Shown piece by piece: positions 1-4,711 of a stretch of 7,524 nt of DNA. Source of the stretch: Flavipsychrobacter stenotrophus. Lineage in GTDB: Bacteria > Bacteroidota > Bacteroidia > Chitinophagales > Chitinophagaceae. The stretch covers positions 1-7,524 of the forward strand of contig CANBQQ010000149.1 in the NCBI GenBank assembly GCA_947371715.1, read 5' to 3'. Position numbers and translations under genes: made by a program. Under the pieces are notes generated by a model that saw nothing but the letters and a program-made list of their open reading frames with translations, was not told the origin of the DNA and did no database searches. Each line of letters starts with the position of its first letter. Position 1 is the first letter of the stretch.

Positions 1-33
1 ATATTGTTGATCGCAGCGGGAGGAATGATATGA
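1..33 (+). CDS. 3' end of an unidentified upstream gene (partial)
   Basis: Frame 1 is open from the window edge and reads ILLIAAGGMI before a TGA at 31-33. The stop overlaps the start codon of the next gene in an ATGA arrangement, which is typical of translationally coupled operon genes, and the ribosome binding site of that gene would lie inside this one. Ten residues are far too few to identify a product. The open frame could be chance, so the call rests on the overlap geometry alone. Confidence 0.4.
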   Translation: MLLIAAGGMI

Positions 34-635
34 CACCGGATAAATACACTACTATAAGTACACCCGGCACGGGCGACTTCCGCGACAGGGGCAGTAAGTT
101 CCTGGCGTTCAGCTATCCTGTATTTACACTGCAGGAAATAAAGGACAAACTACAGGTGCTGAAGAAACTACACCCAAAAGCCAATCATCATTGTGTGGCA
201 TGGCGACTGGGCACAGATGGCAGTCAGTACCGTGCAACCGACGATGGCGAGCCATCGGGCAGTGCAGGCAAACCTATGTTGGGACAAATAGAGAGTCTTG
301 GGCTAACTAACATCCTCGTAGTAGTAGTGCGCTATTTCGGCGGCTCATTACTCGGCGTACCCGGACTGATAAATGCCTACAAAACCGCCACAGCATTGTC
401 TTTAGAGAACTTACCTCGTGTGGAAAAATGGATAGAAGGCATGTATGAGCTCAACTTCGACTATCCGTCTATGGGTGAAGTTTTGTACCTGCTGAAACAG
501 TGCGAAGCAACGATCTACCAGCAAGACTTGCAACTGTTTTGCACCATAAAAGCAGGCATACCTCGTCCCCAAATTGCCACCTACGTTGCTAAGCTGGAAG
601 AGATAAGAGGAGTTACGGTAAAACCGCAATCATAG
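30..635 (+). CDS. yigZ: YigZ / IMPACT family protein (UPF0029)
   Basis: A 201-residue protein of the YigZ/IMPACT family, about the usual length. The N-terminal UPF0029 domain carries the family signature ATDDGEPSGSAGKP at residues 69-82, followed by the strand and glycine loop VVVVRYFGGSLLGVPGL at 97-113. The C-terminal part (about 135-200) fits the small ferredoxin-like second domain of bacterial members. Members are cytosolic. Eukaryotic IMPACT acts on translation control through Gcn1/Gcn2, but the bacterial role is not settled, so no reaction is assigned. In the glycine loop, Pro111 stands where many homologues have Gly or Ser. The ATG start has a strong purine-rich site GGGAGGA at 18-24 with good spacing, unusual in a genome that otherwise shows weak sites, and it overlaps the preceding stop. 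queG follows after 16 bases, so the two are probably cotranscribed. Confidence 0.93.
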   Translation: MTPDKYTTISTPGTGDFRDRGSKFLAFSYPVFTLQEIKDKLQVLKKLHPKANHHCVAWRLGTDGSQYRATDDGEPSGSAGKPMLGQIESLGLTNILVVVVRYFGGSLLGVPGLINAYKTATALSLENLPRVEKWIEGMYELNFDYPSMGEVLYLLKQCEATIYQQDLQLFCTIKAGIPRPQIATYVAKLEEIRGVTVKPQS

Positions 636-651
636 ACCTACCTTTACAGCA

Positions 652-1587
652 ATGTATTCATCTCCCGACAAAAACACAAAACTCATTAAAGACGAAGCGT
701 CAAGGCTAGGCTTTAATAGTTGTGGCATAGCCAAAGCTGTGCAGCTGGAAGATGATGCAGTACGGTTGGAACAATGGCTGAGCAAGGGTTACAATGCGGG
801 CATGGAATACATGGAGCGCAATTTCGACCTTCGAATAGATCCACGTAAACTGGTGCCGGGGGCTAAGTCTGTAATTACCTTGCAGCTTAACTACTACCCG
901 GCCGAAACACAGCAACTCCTTGCACCTAAAATAGCCAAGTACGCCTGGGGTACCGACTATCATTATGTGATCAGGGAGAAACTAAATCAACTGCTCGATT
1001 TCATCAACACCAATATAGGTGCGGTAGATGGCAGAGGATTTGTAGATAGTGCGCCGGTGCTGGAACGTAGCTGGGCAGTGCGTAGTGGCTTAGGCTGGAT
1101 CGGCAAGAATGGAAACGTACTTACCCGCAACTCCGGTTCCTTCTTTTTTATAGCCACCCTCATTACCGACCTTGAGCTGAGTACGGATGCACCTTTCACC
1201 ACAGATCATTGCGGCACCTGCACGCGGTGTATAGACGCCTGCCCTACCGACGCCTTAGTATCGCCAACAAAAATTGATGCAAACAAATGTATCTCTTACC
1301 TCACCATAGAATTAAAGGATGCATTGATCCCATCAGAGTTCCATAACAAAATGGAAGGATGGATGTTTGGCTGCGACATATGCCAGGACGTATGCCCGTG
1401 GAACCGCTTCTCCAAACCAAATACAGAAACCCATTTCACCCCCATCCCCGAGGTCCTCAACCTCTCCAAAAAGGAGTGGGAGGAACTTTCAGAAGATGCC
1501 TTCAATAAAATATTCAAGAATTCTCCGCTTAAACGGTCTAAGTGGAAGGGGATACAAAGGAATATGAGTGCATTGAAAATTGACTAA
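652..1587 (+). CDS. queG: Epoxyqueuosine reductase QueG
   Basis: QueG carries out the last step of queuosine synthesis: reduction of epoxyqueuosine to queuosine in the wobble position of GUN-anticodon tRNAs, using cobalamin and two [4Fe-4S] clusters in the cytosol. The 311-residue protein has the N-terminal cobalamin-binding region with the conserved stretch GRGFVDSAPVLERSWA (128-142). Asp132 there matches the catalytic acid described for the family. The dicluster ferredoxin part has Cys187, 190, 193 and 197 (CGTCTRCIDACP), Cys213, and Cys241, 244 and 248 (CDICQDVCPWN). This makes eight cysteines for two clusters, all present. The C-terminus stops shortly after SPLKRSKWKGIQRN, so the HEAT-like repeats of longer forms such as the E. 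coli enzyme (about 380 residues) are absent. This short form is common in other phyla and does not indicate a broken gene. The ATG has no clear Shine-Dalgarno site. It follows yigZ after 16 bases and converges on pcm. Confidence 0.97.
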   Translation: MYSSPDKNTKLIKDEASRLGFNSCGIAKAVQLEDDAVRLEQWLSKGYNAGMEYMERNFDLRIDPRKLVPGAKSVITLQLNYYPAETQQLLAPKIAKYAWGTDYHYVIREKLNQLLDFINTNIGAVDGRGFVDSAPVLERSWAVRSGLGWIGKNGNVLTRNSGSFFFIATLITDLELSTDAPFTTDHCGTCTRCIDACPTDALVSPTKIDANKCISYLTIELKDALIPSEFHNKMEGWMFGCDICQDVCPWNRFSKPNTETHFTPIPEVLNLSKKEWEELSEDAFNKIFKNSPLKRSKWKGIQRNMSALKID

Positions 1588-1610
1588 TGCATAACCCACT
1601 ACAGGAACAA

Positions 1611-1646
1611 CATTGAGCCATTCAGCCATTGCGCAATTGAGCCATT
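1611..1646. repeat. Degenerate octamer tandem repeat, four units
   Basis: Between the convergent queG and pcm genes the + strand reads as consecutive octamers: CATTGAGC (1611-1618), CATTCAGC (1619-1626), CATTGCGC (1627-1634), AATTGAGC (1635-1642), then a partial CATT that runs into the pcm stop codon. The third junction also forms the palindrome ATTGCGCAAT (1628-1637). No T-tract follows on either strand, so it does not look like an intrinsic terminator. The repeat units are seen directly; any function is unknown. Confidence 0.75.
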
Positions 1647-2331
1647 ATTTCTTGTTCTTCCCTTCCAGCATTGGCACAAAAGAAAAGTCCCCGGTTTCTT
1701 CTTCGTGAATGTTTCCCGCTGCATCTTTGGTAATGCGCAGCATCTTCTGCTTGCCATCATCACCTACAGGTATCACCATGATACCACCCGGCTTTAATTG
1801 CTGTATTAGTTTAGGTGGAATAAAAGGAGCGCCGCAGGTAATGATGATCTTATCGAATGGGGCAAATGTTGGGAGGCCTTCAAAACCATCGCCATAAAAC
1901 CGCTTGATGTTGAAGTACTTCTTCATAAAGAAGAACTTCTCCACATAGTCAAATAGTTCTCTCTGCCTTTCTATGGTATATAATGTAACACCCATTTCGG
2001 CCAATACACATGCCTGGTAAGCACTACCTGTGCCTATTTCCAACACCTTGTCAAATTTCTTTATCTCCAGCAGCTGAGTCTGGTAGGCAACTGTATATGG
2101 GTGTGAAATGGTCTGACCGGCTGTAATAGGAAATGCACGGTTCTCATATGCCTGCCTTTCAAAGGCCGGGTCAAGGAAATAATGCCTTGGCACCGCCTCT
2201 ATGGCAGCAAGCACCCGTTCGTCGGTCAGTACTTGTTGATCATTGATCTTTTTATCGCGTAATATCTGTACTAACTGCTTCCGTAGTCCTTTCTGTAGGT
2301 ATGAATCTTCTCTTTCCTTACTGTGCAACAT
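1645..2331 (-). CDS. pcm: Protein-L-isoaspartate O-methyltransferase
   Basis: A 228-residue class I SAM-dependent methyltransferase that methylates abnormal L-isoaspartyl residues in ageing proteins and so starts their repair, in the cytosol. Seen in order: an N-terminal helical part with AIEAVPRHYF (43-52); the family substrate loop GQTISHPYTVA (72-82), which corresponds to the ISxPxxVA signature; SAM motif I VLEIGTGSAYQ (96-106), with Ala in place of the more usual second Gly of the SGY turn; the acidic end of strand 2 (YTIER, 118-122); YGDGFEGLP (146-154); and the late motif LKPGGIMVIPVG (179-190). Length and motif order are normal. The ATG start leaves the family's usual N-terminus intact. 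The gene is convergent with queG and has its own space upstream (2332-2462), where a promoter-like pair lies very close to the start codon. Confidence 0.95.
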   Translation of the reverse strand: MLHSKEREDSYLQKGLRKQLVQILRDKKINDQQVLTDERVLAAIEAVPRHYFLDPAFERQAYENRAFPITAGQTISHPYTVAYQTQLLEIKKFDKVLEIGTGSAYQACVLAEMGVTLYTIERQRELFDYVEKFFFMKKYFNIKRFYGDGFEGLPTFAPFDKIIITCGAPFIPPKLIQQLKPGGIMVIPVGDDGKQKMLRITKDAAGNIHEEETGDFSFVPMLEGKNKK

Positions 2332-2338
2332 CTACCCG

Positions 2339-2369
2339 TAAAGATAAATAAACTAAAGGTTCCCTTCAA
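2339..2369 (-). promoter_or_regulatory. Putative pcm promoter, Bacteroidota type
   Basis: Reading the minus strand, a TTG at 2369-2367 is followed after 20 bases by TATCTTTA at 2346-2339. This matches the Bacteroidota -7 consensus TAnnTTTG at five of six fixed positions. The spacer is within the 17-23 range reported for the phylum. Only seven bases separate the -7 element from the pcm ATG, so the leader would be only a few bases long. Chance matching at this level is possible. Confidence 0.33.
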
Positions 2370-2427
2370 GAAATTTCAAACCGTCGCCGTCAATAAAATA
2401 TTGTGCTATACAACAAAGCATAATTAC

Positions 2428-2455
2428 CTATCGGCTTACTGCTTACGACTTACGA
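2428..2455. repeat. Degenerate heptamer tandem repeat, four units
   Basis: Immediately beyond the stop codon of the HAD gene the + strand reads CTATCGG (2428-2434), CTTACTG (2435-2441), CTTACGA (2442-2448), CTTACGA (2449-2455), then CT. The two units nearest the gene are identical and the outer ones have diverged. The array lies in the 131-base gap between the HAD gene and pcm. It has no dyad symmetry that would make it a terminator. Function unknown. Confidence 0.75.
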
Positions 2456-2462
2456 CTCTCTT

Positions 2463-3161
2463 CTAAAAAATAGTCATCAACTCTTCCAGGTGCTTGATCT
2501 CGTAAGTAGGTTTCCTGTCATGTGGCTTTTCGTGCGGATTAAAGTAGACAGAATCCCAGCCGGCATCTATTGCTCCTAGGATATCTATATCAACCGCATC
2601 GCCTATCATTATACTATCTGCCACATCAGCATTCGCCAGTTTCAGCGCGTATTCAAATATCTCTTTATACGGCTTCATGCTATTACTCTTCTCAGAGGTG
2701 ATCAGGTGGGTGAAGTAGCGGGCTATACCAGAGTACTGCAGCTTCAGGCGCTGAGTGGTCTCAAAACCATTGGTGATCAGGTGCATCTCATATCTTCCCT
2801 TGCAGTGCTCCAGCAACTCTTTGGTATGTGGCAGCAGCAATGTTTGCGTAGGTAAGATCTCCAGGTAGGCCACACCCAGTTCATGGGCCAATGCCGTATC
2901 GGTTACTTTAAAATCCAACAGCATCAGCCACATACGCTTCCACCTCAGTTCATCGCGCTTAATGAAACCCTTCCTGTACCTGTCCCACAACTTATCGTTA
3001 TGCACATTATAAGACTTGAACATCTCATCAAAGTCTTCAATACCCTCGCCCTTAAGATTCAGCTCATGATACAACTGTCTCATTGTGGCTTCCGAATTCT
3101 TATCAAAATCCCAAAGAGTATGATCCAGGTCAAAAAAGAGATGCTTGTATTGTTTAGACAT
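2463..3161 (-). CDS. yjjG: HAD-superfamily phosphatase, YjjG-like pyrimidine nucleotidase
   Basis: A 232-residue haloacid dehalogenase-type hydrolase. Motif I is FFDLDHTLWDFD (9-20), with nucleophile Asp11 and acid/base Asp13. Motif II is ITNG (129-132, Thr130). Motif III is Lys163 in MKP. Motif IV is GDAVDID (187-193), with metal-binding Asp188 and Asp193. The helical cap lies between motifs I and II (about 20-105), as in subfamily IA. The DHTLWDF variant of motif I and the overall length fit the YjjG family, whose E. coli member removes phosphate from non-canonical pyrimidine nucleotides and so protects the nucleotide pool. The exact substrate here is inferred from family membership only; another small phosphate ester is possible. 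All catalytic residues are present. The gene stands alone: a terminator closes the upstream bamD-rpoZ unit and a separate promoter is expected between 3162 and 3240, where an inverted repeat lies. Confidence 0.85.
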   Translation of the reverse strand: MSKQYKHLFFDLDHTLWDFDKNSEATMRQLYHELNLKGEGIEDFDEMFKSYNVHNDKLWDRYRKGFIKRDELRWKRMWLMLLDFKVTDTALAHELGVAYLEILPTQTLLLPHTKELLEHCKGRYEMHLITNGFETTQRLKLQYSGIARYFTHLITSEKSNSMKPYKEIFEYALKLANADVADSIMIGDAVDIDILGAIDAGWDSVYFNPHEKPHDRKPTYEIKHLEELMTIF

Positions 3162-3195
3162 AAGTAGGCAAGTTGTGAAGAAGTACGATGGTGTA

Positions 3196-3224
3196 AATAT
3201 AAACCGCAGGCGGCTGTTTATATT
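3196..3224. repeat. Inverted repeat upstream of the HAD gene, possible operator
   Basis: A perfect 9-base inverted repeat: AATATAAAC at 3196-3204 and GTTTATATT at 3216-3224, separated by an 11-base GC-rich centre. It lies 35 bases ahead of the HAD start codon, inside the only stretch that can hold that gene's promoter. On the minus strand TATATTTA, a partial match to the -7 consensus TAnnTTTG, falls within the promoter-distal arm. No T-tract follows on either strand, which argues against an intrinsic terminator. Operator or 5' leader hairpin are both possible. Confidence 0.45.
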
Positions 3225-3240
3225 GTTTGGTGTATGTTAA

Positions 3241-3273
3241 ATAAAAAAGCCATTCCGGGTGTCCGGAATAGCC
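3241..3273 (-). terminator. Rho-independent terminator of bamD-rpoZ
   Basis: On the minus strand, about 20 bases past the rpoZ stop, lies a GC-rich hairpin. ATTCCGG (3252-3258) pairs with CCGGAAT (3263-3269) around a GTGT loop. After one C-A mismatch the stem is extended by two more G-C pairs (3249-3250 with 3271-3272). On the minus strand it is followed directly by six T residues (A-tract at 3243-3248). This is a textbook intrinsic terminator in the orientation that ends the bamD-rpoZ transcript. Confidence 0.9.
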
Positions 3274-3293
3274 TTCTCAATACTATGTAGAAC

Positions 3294-3620
3294 TTACATT
3301 ACCTTCTTACGGTGGTAAATTCTGTCGTCGTTAAATTCTGTAAGTGCCTGAAGTGGCGCATTAGCCATACGCTCATAAATGCGTGATATTTCTATCTGCT
3401 CTTTATTCTCGTGTACTTCTTCCAGGTTATCAGCATGTACGGAAAACTCATCCAACTTGCGGTGAAGCTCTTCCTTCATGTTCACAGATATCTGGTTAGC
3501 CCTTCTGCCAATGATGGAAATAGACTCGTACAGATTACCTGTCTTATCCTTAAGTGCGATCACATCGCGTGTTTCCAACAAAGGATTAACTGAAGAAAAA
3601 GATTTTTTACTTGTGCTCAT
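3294..3620 (-). CDS. rpoZ: RNA polymerase omega subunit (Bacteroidota type)
   Basis: A 108-residue protein of the Rpb6/omega fold, which helps assemble and stabilise RNA polymerase by clamping the beta' subunit. The key stretch is NLYESISIIGRRANQIS (29-45), matching the family pattern of a helix with YE...II..RA.QI. It is followed by the acidic Bacteroidota-specific part MKEELHRKLDEF, LEEVHENKEQIEISRIYE and a C-terminal basic tail with IYHRKK. Its place directly after bamD is the arrangement I know from other Bacteroidota. Its ATG lies inside the end of bamD: the two frames share 14 bases (3607-3620), so translation is probably coupled. In many relatives coaBC follows in the same unit. Here the transcript ends at an intrinsic terminator instead. 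Such genes are often annotated only as hypothetical, because omega is short and diverged in this phylum. Confidence 0.85.
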   Translation of the reverse strand: MSTSKKSFSSVNPLLETRDVIALKDKTGNLYESISIIGRRANQISVNMKEELHRKLDEFSVHADNLEEVHENKEQIEISRIYERMANAPLQALTEFNDDRIYHRKKVM

Positions 3621-4422
3621 CGCGTATTTTTTTAACGTTATTATTTGCTTCTATATTTAATTGCTCCGCATCCGCAAGGTACTTAGAATTCGGATAATTA
3701 TCTTTTAATTCTCTGTAGGCGGTAATGGCATTGGCAAAACGCTCTTCCTGCTTTTCAGGAACACTTGCTTTTGCATACTTATACATCGCCTTCATGATCA
3801 TGAACTGGTAGAGGTCGCCGTTGGTAGATTCCGGATAGTTCCTCAGTACACTCCTGTAAGCTACAGTAGCTGCTTTGTACTGGCTGATATTGAAGTACAA
3901 TCTGGCTGCATCAGCTTCCTTATTCTCCAGTTTCTTGTGCGAAGCCTCAATGTAGACCATCGCTTCAGGTATTCTCTTAGAGTTCGGATACCTGTTCACA
4001 TATCCCTGCAGGGCTTCCAGTGCTTTTATTGAGTTGGTCTGGTCTAGTGTATACTTAGGTGCGTATTTATATAAACAAACAGCACTCATAAATTCACATT
4101 CTTCAGCGTCTTTGCTTGTAGGGAAGTATTCAGTGAAGTTCTTGAAGTTATAAGAAGCATCTATATATGCCTTTTGGTAGTACAATGTGTAGGCATATTT
4201 GTAATACAGCGCTTCAAAGTTTCTGGTGCTCTTCATTATGGGCATCAGGTCTTTATACAACTCATAGGCATGTGTCCATTCCTTTTTATCGAAATACTCA
4301 TTTGCCTTTGTCAATTTGTAATTAACATCGCTGCTTTTCCTGATCTTCTCAAAATGTCCGCACGAGCTGAACATCAGAACACCCAAAAACAAATACAATA
4401 ATTTTCTAACGCGTAGCTGCAT
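3607..4422 (-). CDS. bamD: Outer membrane assembly lipoprotein BamD
   Basis: BamD is the essential lipoprotein partner of BamA in the machine that inserts beta-barrel proteins into the outer membrane; it sits on the periplasmic face of that membrane. Counting from the ATG at 4422, the 271-residue protein has a basic N-terminus (MQLRVRK), a hydrophobic stretch LLYLFLGVLMF and a lipobox ending FSSC, with the lipidated residue Cys21 followed by Gly. The mature part is a series of TPR-like helical pairs. Typical pieces are ANEYFDKKEWTHAYELYKDL (about 40-59), YNFKNFTEYFPTSKDAEECE, LQGYVNRYPNSKRIPEA, YKAATVAYRSVLRNYPES and ITAYRELKDNYPNSKYLADA; the repeated YPxS turn is characteristic. The frame is open to a TTG at 4458, but ATG at 4422 is preferred: it gives a normal signal peptide, and promoter-like elements fall in the extra stretch. 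The gene overlaps rpoZ by 14 bases and is divergent from the mraZ operon. Confidence 0.92.
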   Translation of the reverse strand: MQLRVRKLLYLFLGVLMFSSCGHFEKIRKSSDVNYKLTKANEYFDKKEWTHAYELYKDLMPIMKSTRNFEALYYKYAYTLYYQKAYIDASYNFKNFTEYFPTSKDAEECEFMSAVCLYKYAPKYTLDQTNSIKALEALQGYVNRYPNSKRIPEAMVYIEASHKKLENKEADAARLYFNISQYKAATVAYRSVLRNYPESTNGDLYQFMIMKAMYKYAKASVPEKQEERFANAITAYRELKDNYPNSKYLADAEQLNIEANNNVKKIRDEHK

Positions 4423-4431
4423 ACAGGGTGA

Positions 4432-4458
4432 CAAAGATATTGAAAAAGTTGGTTTCAA
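4432..4458 (-). promoter_or_regulatory. Putative bamD promoter, Bacteroidota type
   Basis: On the minus strand TATCTTTG at 4439-4432 is an exact match to the Bacteroidota -7 consensus TAnnTTTG. A TTG at 4458-4456 lies 16 bases upstream, one base shorter than the usual 17-23 spacer. The -7 element ends nine bases before the ATG at 4422, so the transcript would have almost no leader. If real, it rules out the longer TTG start, because that codon would be part of the promoter. Confidence 0.42.
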
Positions 4459-4515
4459 CTATATCTGATTTGTTAAATGATATAACCGGATTATTCTAAC
4501 GGCAAAACAGGTGAT

Positions 4516-4553
4516 TTCACAAGTTATCCACACTTATTCACAAGTTACCAACA
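4516..4553 (+). promoter_or_regulatory. Phased DnaA boxes: two exact, one degenerate
   Basis: TTATCCACA (4524-4532) and TTATTCACA (4534-4542) both match the DnaA box TTATNCACA exactly, in the same orientation with starts 10 bases apart, that is one helical turn. A weaker box TTACCAACA (4545-4553, seven of nine) continues the phase. The stretch also contains the 11-base direct repeat TTCACAAGTTA at 4516-4526 and 4537-4547, offset by 21 bases (two turns). Same-face tandem boxes favour cooperative DnaA binding. The match is seen in the sequence; binding and role are inferred. Confidence 0.75.
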
Positions 4554-4625
4554 TCAACAAATCGCTGTAACGCCATTTTTCGTCTGTAATCCTTGCCAGA
4601 TAAGGGTTTCAGGTACATATATTAT

Positions 4626-4634
4626 TGTGGATAA
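4626..4634 (-). promoter_or_regulatory. Exact DnaA box, reverse orientation
   Basis: TGTGGATAA on the + strand is the exact reverse complement of the consensus DnaA box TTATCCACA. It faces the two forward boxes about 90 bases upstream and sits just 11 bases before the first MraZ repeat, close to the predicted -33 region of the mraZ promoter. It lies in an AT-rich stretch (about 4616-4642). DnaA bound here would be well placed to affect polymerase at the mraZ promoter. Confidence 0.7.
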
Positions 4635-4644
4635 TTATAGTAAG

Positions 4645-4669
4645 TGGGAAATTGTGGGAAATTGTGGGA
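4645..4669 (+). promoter_or_regulatory. MraZ operator: three TGGGA repeats at 10-base period
   Basis: TGGGA occurs at 4645-4649, 4655-4659 and 4665-4669, each embedded in GTGGGAA with ATT between, so three copies repeat exactly every 10 bases. Direct TGGG(A) repeats separated by five bases upstream of mraZ are the known MraZ binding site in other bacteria, where MraZ represses its own operon. The array overlaps the predicted promoter, as expected for autorepression. The repeat is seen directly; the regulator is assigned by analogy and by its position in front of mraZ. Confidence 0.9.
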
Positions 4670-4684
4670 AGTTTTGTTATTTTG
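4652..4684 (+). promoter_or_regulatory. Putative mraZ operon promoter
   Basis: TTATTTTG at 4677-4684 matches the Bacteroidota -7 consensus TAnnTTTG at five of six fixed positions. A TTG at 4652-4654 lies 22 bases upstream, within the usual spacing range. This would start transcription near 4690, leaving a leader of about 20 bases before the mraZ ATG. The -33 element and spacer coincide with two of the three MraZ repeats. No Shine-Dalgarno site is evident in the leader, which is A- and T-rich. Confidence 0.42.
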
Positions 4685-4711
4685 TGTAAATAATCTACCA
4701 ATAGTCTCAAA

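Noticed and set aside
1588..1644. Bidirectional terminator between queG and pcm
   Set aside because: The only dyad is the short ATTGCGCAAT palindrome within the octamer repeat, with no stable stem and no T-tract.
1611..2455. Short repeats as a CRISPR array
   Set aside because: Units are 7-8 bases, directly adjacent with no spacers, and no cas genes are present.
4423..4458. Longer BamD starting at a TTG at 4458
   Set aside because: It would put 12 non-signal residues before a normal lipoprotein signal peptide, and promoter-like elements occupy this stretch.
4491..4499. TTATTCTAA as another DnaA box
   Set aside because: Two mismatches, both in the conserved CACA end, and out of phase with the exact boxes.
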